Origin: Trichoplusia ni
Lineage: Eukaryota > Arthropoda > Insecta > Lepidoptera > Noctuidae
NCBI RefSeq assembly: GCF_003590095.1
Contig: NC_039479.1
Span: forward strand, 7,378,001 to 7,442,000
Reading direction: 5' to 3'
Length of the DNA stretch: 64,000 nucleotides
Shown: piece after piece, positions 23,109 to 34,899 of the stretch
Position numbering within the stretch: the first letter of the stretch is position 1
How the letters are laid out: each line of letters opens with the position of its first letter
Translations under genes and position numbers: made by a program
Notes under the pieces: model-generated
The model's database searches: none
What the model saw: only the letters and a program-made list of their open reading frames with translations
Told to the model about the DNA's origin: nothing

Positions 23109-24017
23109 AGCGTTTATGTTCTATAGTTATTGGGATTGTAAGAAGCTGCGGTAGTCGTAATACTACTTAATATTTTATGTTATGATACACTGATTGATTG
23201 TCTGCTCAACTTTATAGCGCCATAAAATGACTATGATTGTTGCGCTTTCATATATGCAAGAGAAAAGAAAATTGTTGTCTGAGTAAATAATGTCGAAACT
23301 ATGATTTAAATTCATAGTTTTCTACTTTAAAGTCGGTTGTTTCGTAGTTCGTTTCGTAGTTAAATCATTGTGGAATTAACACTAGTATCGTGAGCTTGAT
23401 AAATTGACTGTTATTCTGCATTCACATAAGATTATGTGAACTTATGTATCCCACCAAAAACATTTTCATGTAAAATGTTGCCAAGACGAGCTCATATGAT
23501 TCGCACTGTCAAAAAGTTATCAGATCTCGAGTAGTAGATCTCATGTAGAGCCACGCTTCTAACACTACACACCCTAACTCTACAAGGCCTAACTTCACAA
23601 ACTCTACACCTTATTCAAAATATGTGGCTTGGCCATTTCGCTACATTCACATCGGCGTAAGGTGAAAAATTAATTCACTGTTCAATACTTTTGTGTTAAA
23701 CAATAGTTCTTGTAGTAACGAATGGCCAACCGGCAAATTAAAAAAGAAATGCCACTTAGATTCAGAACATTCTTAATCAATTATTTTTTATTGCTATTTA
23801 TGCAATTTTAGCAGTAAATTTATCAAACTACTTTTCACTTTAAACTTTAAATTGCGTGTTAAGATCGCGATACTTTTGCCTAGAGAAATATCAGAATCTT
23901 AATTTTATAGATATCATTTTTAGTTTGCTGGTTGGCTTGTGAAACTCGTAGTGAAAAACAGAATACAATTTTACTAGGGCACGTTAAATTGTGTGTCTCG
24001 GCCATTATTAATACACC

Positions 24018-24200
24018 TTTAACAGTCGTTGCGGGTAGTTAGAGGCTAGAAAGTCTGATAACCAGTCTTACTAAAGGATCGTGATACCCAGGTAACTGAG
24101 TTGAGGAGGTCAGATAGGCAGTCGATTCTCGTAAAATAGTAGTGCTGAGCTGCATCCGGTTAGACTGGAAGCTGACTAAAATATAGTTGTAAAAGTGCTC
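24018..24200 (+). repeat. Dispersed repeat family A
   Basis: Shows acagtcgttgcgggtagtta, gaggaggtcagataggcagt and gttagactggaagctgacta. Confidence 0.75.
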
Positions 24201-24497
24201 ACCAAAATATATACAGAACCATCTTTGTATCAATCAAGTAGGTAGGGTTTTTCTTCATTTACGTATTTTTCACACAATGCATTACCCGTTTTTGTATAAT
24301 AATTTTAAATAAGTACTTCGTTATAGATGTAATGTTCATGATAACCAAACTTACGTAAGTATGAAACAGTAAAAACCCGACTACTTAAGCAACCAGAAGT
24401 GTTTATTAATAGAGTAAGTATATCCATAAATTTATAATTCACAAATTATGACTGATATTCATGAAACTTGAAACTACGATAATTAAAGCTAATAAAA

Positions 24498-24695
24498 AAT
24501 CTAAAAACCCAGGTTTTAAAATGTCAGTCCATTAAAATTTTATCAAAATCAGTCCAGTCGTTTTATAGTTGTAAATTGCATTGTCGCCCGGTTTGAAGTT
24601 ACCCTGAAAATTTCAGCCGGCTAGCTTATTGGGCAGTACCTCAAGTTTAAGTATCAAAAATCCAACCGGAACGACAAACAAACAAGAAAGTGACT
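24498..24695 (+). repeat. Dispersed repeat family F
   Basis: Contains cattgtcgcccggtttgaag, ttcagccggctagcttattg and aatccaaccggaacgacaaa. Confidence 0.7.
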
Positions 24696-24711
24696 GTATA
24701 AAATGTAGGAG

Positions 24712-24850
24712 AATGGAACCCCATTACTAAGGCTCTACTGCCTGTCCGTCTGTCTTCAAGCTGTAGTCTCATTAATTGTGAAAATTAGAAAGTTTACATT
24801 TCCAAAGTTGATGTATGTATTGTGTTGGCTCTAGAACCAAATACGAATAA
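24712..24850 (+). repeat. Dispersed repeat family E
   Basis: ggaaccccattactaaggct and cctgtccgtctgtcttcaag, then a degenerate form of the shared tctcatgaaccgtgatag block. Confidence 0.55.
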
Positions 24851-25244
24851 CAATCATCAAGGTTAAGCAATACTTGGTACAGTCATAAATTTCATGGGAT
24901 TTTTTTATCACGCAATGTCGATGTCTCTATTTATTGTGTATATTCAGAACAAAAACTACAAGTTTTAGTAATTATTAGTTATAATTAGCTAATGTTTGCA
25001 AAATCACAACTACATCTCATTGTGACAAGAAGGAAAATCCTAGTGCAGTAATTGGCTTATAATAATTACACATCAATACAGTCGGCTACAAAAGGCAGTT
25101 AATAATATATATCAGTATTTGACAAATAAATAATATAACTTAATCAATGAATTATGTAGGTATGATAGAATATTTTTGGCAGTAATTAAAAAATGGTTAT
25201 CAAGGATCTATCTTCATGTTATCTTTATTTTTCTGAGATATTTA

Positions 25245-25445
25245 TACTTTTCTTTTAGTTTGTTTGTCGATTGGATTTTCGCAACTCAGTTGTGAGGCTC
25301 TTCCCGATAAGCTAGAAGGCTGAAATTTTCAGGGTAGCCTCAATACCGATGGCAATGCAGTTTACAACTCTACAACGGCTGGACCGATTTGGATAAAATT
25401 TGAATGGAGTGACATTTATAAACGTGGGTTCTTAGAATTTTTAAG
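25245..25445 (-). repeat. Dispersed repeat family F, inverted copy
   Basis: Reads on the plus strand cgataagctagaaggctgaa, attttcagggtagcctcaat and tttataaacgtgggttctta, the reverse complement of the 24498 copy. Confidence 0.7.
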
Positions 25446-25481
25446 TCTATTTTTTTGCTTTTATGATGATTCTAGCATTAA

Positions 25482-25620
25482 CGAATTTAATCCTTGGGTC
25501 GCGGAGAGTTTTACAAAAAGACAAGAAAGCCAGACTCGGAACAAATATTCGTGGATCACACAAATTCTTGTCTTACGAGGGGATCGAAATCGCGACACGT
25601 CGCGCTCAGTGGGTTTCAAG
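25482..25620 (-). repeat. tRNA-derived SINE (family B)
   Basis: Starts with the tail complement gaatttaatccttgggtcgc, then cagactcggaac, and ends with the head complement cgaggggatcgaaatcgcga and cgctcagtgggtt. Confidence 0.75.
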
Positions 25621-25892
25621 TCAATGTTCCGATTCAGATACATGCACAACAATAAAGAAATAAAGTTTAAATAAAATTAAATAAGATAATTAAAGAGGTA
25701 AATTTAAAAATCCTCTCAATATTCTATGATTTCAAAGTCATAATCTAGTCATTTATATTATTAGCATAAAGATACGTACCTGTCTGATTGTCTCATGCAC
25801 TTAATTAAAGTGTTTCTGTTTTTGTATAGTTTTGACCAACCAATTCGTATCCTGGTTTCTAAGTGAAACGTATAAGTATTTTCTAATTATAT

Positions 25893-26222
25893 CTTTGGCC
25901 TAGCCTTTTCCCAACTATGTTGGGGTCGGCTTTCAGTCTAACCGGTTTCAGCTGAGTGCCAGTGTTCTACGAGGAGCGACTGCCTATCTGACCTCCTCAA
26001 AGCAGTTACCTGGGCAACACGATAACCCTTGGTTAGACTTCTCAAGCTCCTGACTACCTGTAACGACTGTCAAAGATGTAGGAATAACAGCCCCACAATT
26101 TAACGTGCCTTCCGAAACACAGAGGAACTCGTTATGACCATCTACGGACCAACCGCGTCAAATGTAGCTTAACCTGTGATCGATTCACTTCTGCGGTTAT
26201 AGCTTAGCCACGAGCTCCTCAA
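25893..26222 (-). repeat. Dispersed repeat family A, near full-length
   Basis: About 330 bases, the reference copy for this window. In order: ggcctagccttttcccaact, gtctaaccggtttcagctga, gactgcctatctgacctcct, tgactacctgtaacgactgt, atttaacgtgccttccgaaa, accgcgtcaaatgtagctta and gccacgagctcct. At least ten copies or fragments are present in the window, in both orientations. No ORF or terminal inverted repeat is evident; a non-autonomous element is likely. Confidence 0.8.
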
Positions 26223-28487
26223 GTATTTTATAATTATGCTATAATAGGTAGCAGAAGTACGAGTATAGCCTTATGCGTACCATAGCGTTTTATGGACTGA
26301 GTTAAAGAGCACTTGCTTGAGACAAGAAAAAAAATGATTGAAGTAATAGTATACCTTATAATATTTTGTACTAAAATGCAATAAAATATATTTTTATGTC
26401 AAATTAATATTTGTTTGCTTGCAATTTTAATGGGAAGCCTGTAGGAATTAAAAGTTTGACAATTCTTTTTTTTCGAAACCCTCAATCTCGCCCCTTTGTT
26501 ACTCATGATTAAGGACTCAGTCTGAAATTATTTGAACAAATCCCTTAGAAACGAAACCGTTGGTCTATTTAATTTCTAACCCTATTTACACTTACCCGTT
26601 ATTATTGTGAGAACAACTACAACTTAGCGTTGCATTACACAACCGATCCAATACAAATTAAGTTTCCATTGCAAAAGTGTTTTAATTGCTTTATTTACAT
26701 CTAAAATACTTACAATTTAATATAAGAAATCCGACAAACGATCACACACAATTCGAACAAGCGGTTAACAACGGTTTTTTCAAGTAAATAACACAAATGG
26801 AACGAAAAGTGAAAATTTGTGCAGTCCGCGTGAACACCGGTTATGTCGGCTGTTCCAACAGTGCGAGACGCCGCGTAGCGTGCGCGGGCGCATGCTAACT
26901 GACGTTGTATAACTCAGCCAGGGTACTAAAGTGGTTTTTTAGCAGAATCATATTATGATTGACTGATATGACTACGATTTTGCCAGGATTTAGATTTGTC
27001 TCATGAGATTTATGCTCTTTATTCAGCCGGTTAAAAATATAATTCGTTAAGACGAAATAAGTGCGAGAAGCGATTTTGCGTTAATCAGACTTTTTTTTAA
27101 TCTTTATTTATATTTAAGGGGTTTTCATCCACTTAATCAGACTTCAAATAAGAAATTCTCTCATTTTTATACTCTTATTTTTATCCATAGTTTTATCATG
27201 TCTCTATGATCAAGTCCTCTGAAGCTGATTCATAAATTTTCATACAATCCCTTGGTCGATTTTTGAATAAAAGCAAGAAGAACTTTAAATGACATTTCTG
27301 CGGATGCGAATGAAAAAGTTGATTCCGCAAAAGTAGCATTTTAGCGCTCTTGAGTTTTGGAATGTAAGGGAGGAGGTTCGGTGTCTACATTAAAGTATTT
27401 ACCAACGAAAGTAAATAGAGGCTTAGAACTATGTCATAGCGTAGTTTATAGAAATACTCGATTCCTTACGAAATACAAATCATTCATATTTTGTTGACTT
27501 TTGTTATGCAATGGCTACCTATCTAATTCGACAAGAACCATGATATGAGGCTTAGTGGATTTATTAGATTCGGTATTATGAAAGTTTTGTGATTTAGTTT
27601 GGTTTAAAAGAACCTTATTTCGTTAGAGTCCTTAAGCTGAGCATGCTCTACATAATATAGGGAAGCCTATTCTCGGGTGTCACTAGAATTTATTTCACTG
27701 TTATAAAATATTGACATGTAATATTCGGTCATACAAGAGCGTGTACCGTGGTAATACTTAAGTGAGTCAAATTTCAAGTAGTTTATCCCAAAGATACATT
27801 AAGAGGCGGCGATTAGATGCCTATATACGTATATCGCCGTTGTTTAAATAGGTTTCGCTATTGATACGCAGTAGTTGCATTACCACATAACATCTTTCGT
27901 ACCAGTTCTACTAGTTTGGACTCCTTTCCTTTCTCCCGTTTGTTTGTGTTACATTGTAAGGCCTAACGCAATTCATAGAGCAATTTTTTGACTTTGGATT
28001 AGACTTTAAAAAATGATTTAAATACGATATCTCCGGTTATGTTTTTACTCAGAATATATATTGTAACGGATACTCATTTTTCTTTTTGCCTTCCCGTACT
28101 TTGGTTAAAATTCCATTTGTGTTTATCATTATAAAACTGTACAAGTTTACTGGCTCTTAGTTTTGGTTTTAACAAGATCTATTGAAGTATTTCGCAATTT
28201 TTTTTGAAAAAGATAAACCATCTCTTTTTATAAAATTTAGTGACAGTGCTAGCGCCATCTTTCGTGGAATCATTGCAATTAAGAAGAGTACGCTTCTTAT
28301 AGAGCTTACGGAGTATCACGTCTGGTTACATACAGTATAGAGTAGTTCCTACAAACTTACATAGATGGCGTGCTACTCAATTATTAATGCCTCTACATAA
28401 CGACAGAAAGACTCTACATCGTATCTACACGTACAAAACTGCACCTTTTAACTTTAAGCGGTAACTATTTTAAAAATTTCATGAAAA

Positions 28488-28569
28488 TTGCTTAAGAGAA
28501 TAGAAATCGTTTCAAATTCAATCCATTGCCATGCATCATGGGCCATTGTAAATAGCAGAATCGGGGCCC
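28488..28569. repeat. Palindromic MITE (family C), right half only
   Basis: ttgcttaagagaatagaaat through ggccattgtaaatagcagaa to the end tcggggccc. Confidence 0.7.
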
Positions 28570-29401
28570 TGATTACAAAACTTGAATGATGGCATGAAGT
28601 TTTGTATCAGACCAGGTATGACCATTCGTTAACAGCTTCGATGTACCTTCTTGTTGCGTAGCGACTTTGGTACATATTTTTTTAACGAGTGACGTATTAT
28701 ACCTGCCTTGGTAAACACCTACCACCACACATGCCACAACATGTTGAACGCACTTGTAGGTCATAATCGTAGCGTTTATCGACATGGTCACTATCTTTAA
28801 TAACTGTAAATTTTACATTTGCAGAATGAGTCTACGTAAAAAGTAAAATTCTTTTTAGTCCGTCGGATAAGTAAAATAATATTAGACGCGTATTTTTTGC
28901 CTTCATTTAAAAAATGAAATGAGCTTGTAACGTAACAACTTCGCAAAATTTTAACTATACAGGTTATCTCACGCTTGTTTGTGGGACCAAAGAAAATAAT
29001 AATACTATACTTCACGATGAAAATTGAAAACAGAATTGTCATCATTATTTCTAGATACAAGATCCCTAGGAATAAGTGACGTTTGAAAAAAGAGAGCAAA
29101 ATTAGGTTACTTAATAGCAATGGTTACTTAAAAAATACGATGAAAAGTTGGTGGGTAAAAAAACGTGTATTAAAGGACTTGTGGAATTTCGTGAGAATCA
29201 GGGGAAATATGGAATGTAGGACAGCAGGGAAATAAAGTAACAAAAAAGATAGTGGCAATCTAATGGCAAGAACCTATGAATGAAAGGAACAAACAGCAAA
29301 TCAGTCATAACACTCATAACGGTGAAGGAAATTAAAACAAAATTAAAGGACGTTATTGATATTACTCACAGATGGTAGTTTCAATTATTTAAACATATTT
29401 T

Positions 29402-29555
29402 TTAGGGTTCCGTATCCTTAGGGTAACAACGAAGCCCTATTTATAATGCTCCGCTGTCTGTCCGACTGTCACCAGGCTGTATCTCATGATCCGTGATAGA
29501 TACACGTGATGAGGTCATTTTGTACAGAACCCACAGTATCGTGAATCTGACTCGC
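29402..29555 (+). repeat. Dispersed repeat family E
   Basis: Best copy: agggttccgtatccttaggg, gctccgctgtctgtccgact, gtcaccaggctgtatctcat and gatccgtgatagatacac. Confidence 0.65.
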
Positions 29556-30319
29556 ACTTTACCGTAAGTGAAGTTCGCGGCAATATGTTCAAAGTTTAAC
29601 GAGTATGAGGACTGATATGTTAATATCGATGGAGCGTGGCTTAAAAAGAGAAAGTTGTTCGCCCACGATGCGCGTGCGCAAGGCTCTCTGTACACTTTTA
29701 AAACATCAAGCTTAGTTGTGTTCCGTTTTCGGTGTCTTAAGTCTCATACTTCATATGTTGTAATAAAAACAACGTCTACATAAATAAACTTGTTGAAACG
29801 TAATCATATCGTCTTGTTAACAAGTCCATGTGAATTAAAATCTATCAGTGCTCGAGAAGGGAAACTATTGTATTGTGTTAAGTGTTCAGCATAAGTGACA
29901 AATAAATCATAACAATATATAGAATCATAGCAATTACTTTGTCAAGATTATATTTTGAAAATGTATCTCGTACAGCAATAACGTTATTGAAACGTGAACA
30001 AGAGATTAATTTATGAATGTTATCAGAGATCATGGTGTAGGTGCGGCCGCGTCCTGCTAATCACATTAAACCTCAACGTGTACAGACGTATCAGTAAGTC
30101 GGGCGTGCTCAGCGTTGCTTACCATATGATATATCATCTGGTTGCACCCGGCCTTGTTACGTGATACAGTAATTCCATCCGTTGGAATTCGATATCCATA
30201 ATTCACAAAGTAATTGCTCACATGGTGCAGCCGAGCAGTTCTGTATGTCAGTTGGATCCGAGATCCAAACACTCGCACACGTCGTGAGAGTTAATTGACG
30301 GCGACGAGCAAGCTGCAGC

Positions 30320-32067
30320 ATGCGGCGTAAAGATCCCCCGCCGCAAGCCCCAAGCGCGGGCCGCGGCAAGAGCCTCATAACCACGAGAACGATGCAGCAG
30401 CAGCAGCGCAAGATGCAGACTCCTAGAAGCTTCCTTCCACGAAGCTATTCGTCACCAGCACAAAACGATCCAGACGTTTCCCAATCCCACTCCATGCAAA
30501 GAGGGTACGTCATGCGAAGCTATTCGTCCCCAGATCAGAAGCAGATAGACTACAGGAGGAACTCTGATTCGTTTTACAGACCTAAAATGCATGGTTCAAG
30601 GAGTGAACTGGACTCAGATCTCGAGAATTTTGAGCAGTTTGAGGAATGCTTTATAGATATAGATGCTGATCAAGACGAGAGTCTAGTGCCTCAATATAAG
30701 ATCAGCCCTGAACGGGAAGAGCCTCGGAAGGTGATGACATCCCTGCTGCCGGGCAGCGGGCTGCAGAGGATCACATTAAGACCCATTTCCTCAACCGCTA
30801 CTCAGACGCTGCACAGCGCTCGAGATGTCATGAAGAAAATGCAAAAAGATGAATCCAAGAGTATGTTTATGAACTTTTTTTTTTCGCAATGTCTTATTTG
30901 CCCATTTTTTTTCGTATTACGCGTATTTAAATTAGTTCATTAAACAGGTAATAGAATATTTTATAAAAGTGACAGATTTATTATAATACTTACCAAAATG
31001 ATTAAAAATTACTTCCATAAACTTAAGTTGACTGAATAAAATTTTCTTAATAATGTTATAAATGACAACTATAGGCCCAAAAACAAAGATAATACGGTGT
31101 TCACACAGAATACCAATGAAATAACATTTAATAATCCTACAAACATTTAGACACAGCTTTATCGCTTATCTAGCTTTATCACATAAACGTGGTGAGGTTC
31201 TAAGAAGCATTAATTAATTAATTATTAATACCTTATTTCATAGAAATGATTTAACTTTCTGCTAATAACTTAGAATTACCTATTAATTATTTTGATTTTC
31301 ATAAAGATTAAGCTTTTTGGAACCGAATTTGTTCATCCTTTTGTTTTTACGTGAAATGGGTCCCGTAAATTTCATCAAGTATGGTTCATAGCGCTAGTTT
31401 TTATTTTGCGAAACTATATTTCCAATCAATCAGTAGAATACATTGAAAGAACTATTAAATTCTTGTTTGAAAAAAGAAATGTCTTTGCAACGATTTATAA
31501 ATAAAATAAGGTATTGGTGTTCAACATCTAGTTCGAAAATCAAACTGAAAACCATTATCGCCTATCTAGCCTTTTAGCATGTTAGGATCAGCTTCCAGTT
31601 TAACCAGATACAACTATGTACCATTGTTTAACAAAAAGTTACTGCCTTCCTGGCCTCCTCAAACCTGAGAGTCAGGCTTTCTAGCTTCTGACTACTTCTA
31701 TCGGCTGCCGGGACCCACAATTGAATACGTCTCTCGAAAATTGTTGAGATACTCGTTACGACAGCCACGAGCTCCTCTCAACAGTTAGGGAAACATCTTT
31801 TATTCGTGCCAAGTTACCTTCTTAATTAAACTCTTGCATATGCTTGCAGGCTCAACCCGCCTGAACTTCAGGCCGTTGGTGGTGAAGATGCCAGCTCGTC
31901 ACACGCTTCACACAGACCGCGAACCTCCTTCTCCAGGAGTCGAAGAACTCCAGTCTTCTCCACAATTGGAGATGGAAACTGCAGAACTGGAAAGAGAACT
32001 GCGGAACTCCGAGAGCCATTTAGATAAAGGAGTTGCTATAGCTACTGAGGAGAGCGATGCTGATACG
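30320..32067 (+). CDS. slob: Slob-like protein, upstream N-terminal segment (two exons, 3' part outside window)
   Basis: Slob is a cytoplasmic adaptor that binds the BK channel Slowpoke and 14-3-3 at nerve terminals. Exons: 30320-30860 (donor aaga|gtatgt, phase 1) and 31850-32067 (acceptor cttgcag|gctc, donor tacg|gtaagt, phase 0); 253 codons. The start is the first in-frame ATG of the long open frame. The product is basic and Ser/Gln-rich at its start, with RSYSSP at 41-46 and again at 66-71. Both fit the mode I 14-3-3 motif R-S-x-S-x-P, and their serines 44 and 69 are 25 residues apart. An acidic segment follows (SELDSDLENFEQFEECFIDI), then SARDVMKKMQKDESK and, in exon 2, FRPLVVKMPARHTLHTDRE and an acidic end. 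Drosophila Slob binds 14-3-3 through Ser54 and Ser79, the same spacing, which is the main reason for the name. The kinase-like domain of Slob is not in the window, so the name is an inference. Confidence 0.65.
30861..31849 (+). other. Intron of the slob-like gene
   Basis: 989 bases, AT-rich. A family A copy occupies about 31568-31780, close to the 3' splice site. Confidence 0.7.
31568..31780 (-). repeat. Dispersed repeat family A, diverged copy
   Basis: Shows gcttccagtttaaccagata, actgccttcctggcctcctc and gccacgagctcctc. Confidence 0.65.
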
Positions 32068-33004
32068 GTAAGTGTAGTAGTAAGGAATTATGGACTTTAT
32101 TTCTTGGATGTACGGTCAACAATAGAAAAACGCCGATTTTGCTACTAAAGAGTAACAAAGATTTATGCTCCGTCCGCTGTAAGTTGACCTTTTTGAAAAC
32201 TGTCATACAACGAGATAAATACGTGAATTTGAACATAATGTTTGTAACAACAATATCTTACAACCGACTTCTAACAACACTACTAAGCCAAGCTTGATGA
32301 AATATCCGACCAAATGACAATTATTTCAGTTATTTCATGACGAGCTAGGAAACCCTCTGAATGATTCTTACTGATTACATATTTAGGCGTGAGTAATTAT
32401 GTAGGTGTTATTCTACGTAAAAACGGGTACGGTTGTAACTGGAATGAAAGTCATAGAATTTCTTAGTCACAAGTTTATTATTTTAATATTACATTTCAAA
32501 ATAAAAAAATAGAAAACTGTTTATTTATTTTAGTAAAGTACTTTTCGAAGAACTATAAGAACTATGTTTTTTGATGATTTCGATTCAAAAGTTTCGTAAT
32601 ATTTTGCAGTTAACAGTTAAAATTCACCTTCATTTAGTCCCTGGATTCAAATGCTTGCCATACCAAGGTTACCTATCAAACTATTTTGTATGGCGTCTGG
32701 CACATTTTTAACATACACAATAAATAAACATTATCGCTCTCGGTCAAATCGCGTCCCATATCTAAATCGTAAATAGCGCTATTCGGCGTGCGCCGACGCC
32801 GATCTGTGTTTTATTATGGCCGCTGTTGAGAAACACGTATTTGGTGGATTATCACACCATACTGTAGCAATATATTTTTGTCTGAAAATAGAAAATATTT
32901 TTTATGAATGACGTTGTTCTTTACTATATTTTTGTCTCCTCAATTTCGTTGCCTTCACTTGGTGTCTGTCCCGTACAGGAATTTTTCCTTCTTCTAAGTT
33001 GCCT

Positions 33005-33420
33005 TCAAAGTCGATATTCCTTCATAATTCCTCTGCCCTTATTCCAATTATTTATTTGAGGGACACTCTTTGCATTCTTATTCTCTTTTACACATTCCAT
33101 CCATCGTTTCCTTTGTCGTTCCCTTCCTCTACATCCATTCACATCCATACTCAACACCTTCCTCACCACATGATTCTCATACCTCCGCATAACATGTCCA
33201 TACCATGACAACCAGTGACACGTAGTTTCTCTGTGCCCGGTGCCACTGTCAAACTTCCACTTCTCATTTCTCACTGTATCTGCTCTCTTAACTCACACAT
33301 TCCTCTTAGCATTCTCATCGTTGCCTGCATACTGTTCTTTCATTCCTCCCTTTTGGGTCAACACTGATCCATACAGGACAGCAGGTATGATCATGGTCTT
33401 ATAGATCTTCCCCTTAAATT
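33005..33420 (-). pseudogene. Non-LTR retrotransposon fragment, end of reverse transcriptase ORF
   Basis: On the minus strand, GKIYKTMIIPAVLYGS is followed by MRMLRGMC and, in another frame, WLSWYGHVMRRYENHVVRKV with GCRGRERQRKRWMECVKEN. This is the usual C-terminal tail of RTE- or jockey-like LINE reverse transcriptases. At least one in-frame stop and a frameshift separate the parts, and nothing upstream is left, so it is an inactive 5'-truncated relic. Confidence 0.8.
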
Positions 33421-34111
33421 TAAGGGGAAGTTACAGTCGATCAATTAAATCGAGAGTTAAGGAGAAAGAAGTCGTGATACAATTATTAAAATGTTAGTGA
33501 TTATTGTCAACATTATTATCAATATCGGAAGCTCTACAGTATTTAATAATATAGAAAACAAGATATATAATTTAATGCTGTTGTCTCTTCAATATTATAA
33601 TATAATAATATATATAATATCCTTGGACAACTCACACACGGTTATCTGATATTGGTGGGACATATTAAATTTTGTTGCGTTGGGCTTCGGTGTGAGAGGT
33701 GGCCAGTTAAAAACTCGCTAAAAGCTTGCCTGCTGCGTTCCCCTTACTCATCTCAGTTCAAAATGGGAAACAACATGAAACCGAATATATCTGTACCAAT
33801 GGTAGTTATAGGCACATATGTAAGAGGAACAAACTAAACCATATATTAGCGGCCATTGTTCTTCTTCAATTTAGTAACCTGTGACTGCTGGAGCAAAGAC
33901 ATCAATATATCATCCGACTCGTAGCTTAATGATGATAGTTGTTTTTTTTTTTGTCAAATGACGTAATTTCGAATAGTCGAATACATTTGAATACATTTGA
34001 GTAATTCGTCAGCGTCAGCGCTTAGTGAAATGTAATTTTGTTTTGAAACGACACTTGCATTTAGCCAGTGGAGTTATAAAATAAATAAAAAAAGATGATT
34101 TAACAAAAAAA

Positions 34112-34280
34112 ACCTCCAGAATTTAATCCTTGTGTCGCGGGGTGTTTCATAAACATACAATTCACATGCACAAAGACATCCAGACATATTCTTGTCGTAC
34201 GCGGGGATCGAACCCGCGGCACGCCCGCTCAGTGGGCTTGGAGTGATGACCTCAACCACTCGGCTATCCGTGCAGTCAAG
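34112..34280 (-). repeat. tRNA-derived SINE (family B), best copy
   Basis: On the minus strand the head reads tgcacggatagccgagtggt (A box TAGCCGAGTGG) and, 45 bases on, cgcgggttcgatccccgcgt (B box GGTTCGATCC). Both are internal RNA polymerase III promoter elements, and the head resembles a class II tRNA (Leu or Ser). The body includes gaatatgtctggatgtcttt and the tail cgcgacacaaggattaaatt. At least ten relatives lie elsewhere in the window. It is not a functional tRNA, since no cloverleaf closes cleanly and the body runs on. Confidence 0.85.
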
Positions 34281-34899
34281 ATTGATACTAACCTGCAAAT
34301 TATACTATACTAGACAAATATATGGAATAATTGCAAGAAACAAGCGTTTGTTTGTATTGTATGCCAGTTCCATCACAGCATGAATCTGTAAACAAATACT
34401 CACTATCTTAAATGATTTTACGACCAGTAGTAAATGTTGCAATGTCTATTCATGTTAAAATGAACTGTAATTTATTTCCTTATTTATTTATGTGTTGAAA
34501 TCGAATCATGTATTTCATTACTATTGATGACCATTGCGTTACACTGCTACCTACCTATACTTCTCGCAACTGGGCACCATGCTGGCTCACTTGCGTTGTC
34601 TAAGTATTTTATTTTTATTTTGCTCCCATGATGTGAAAAGTGTAAGATATGTTTAAGTGATACGCTAAGGTTTAGACATAATTAACAATCCAATATATTT
34701 CCACATAATATATCTAACAGTAAACACTACTATTGACAAATGTAGGATACAAGGATAATATAAAATATTTCCCCTTAACAACTAATAGTAATTAGTGATT
34801 ATCATCTGTTTTTGTTGAAGCAACCACAGCAATATATCCTGTAGGTAGTATGTCATGTGGATTAGTTAATTACAACAATATTGTGCAGTAGAACAGACA

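Larger units (their letters stand above)
20648..30300. other. Gene-poor region between the reductase and the slob-like gene
   Basis: About 9.65 kb with no convincing coding exon. It holds inverted repeats (20761-20858, 23001-23108), family A copies (24018, 25893), family F (24498, 25245), a SINE (25482), family E (24712, 29402), family L (22790) and a MITE arm (28488). A CpG-richer patch with a TCAGTT initiator on the minus strand lies at about 26820-26910. Near 21450-21560 is a further lepidopteran-type block beginning aaccgacttcgaaaaagagg. Confidence 0.6.
32068..34890 (+). other. Interval between the two slob-like N-terminal segments
   Basis: About 2.8 kb, presumed intronic for transcripts starting at 30.3 kb. 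It holds a dead LINE fragment (33005-33420), an AT-rich low-complexity patch near 33590-33625, and the best SINE copy (34112-34280). No coding exon recognised. Confidence 0.6.

Noticed and set aside
28797..29120. 107-codon minus-strand ORF with hydrophobic stretches
   Set aside because: Phe/Ile/Lys/Asn-rich product typical of AT-rich non-coding DNA; no conserved motif.
33000..33430. Possible active LINE
   Set aside because: Only the end of the reverse transcriptase remains, broken by a stop and a frameshift.
34190..34275. Possible tRNA gene on the minus strand
   Set aside because: A and B boxes are present, but the acceptor stem does not close and the sequence continues into the shared SINE body found at about ten other places.
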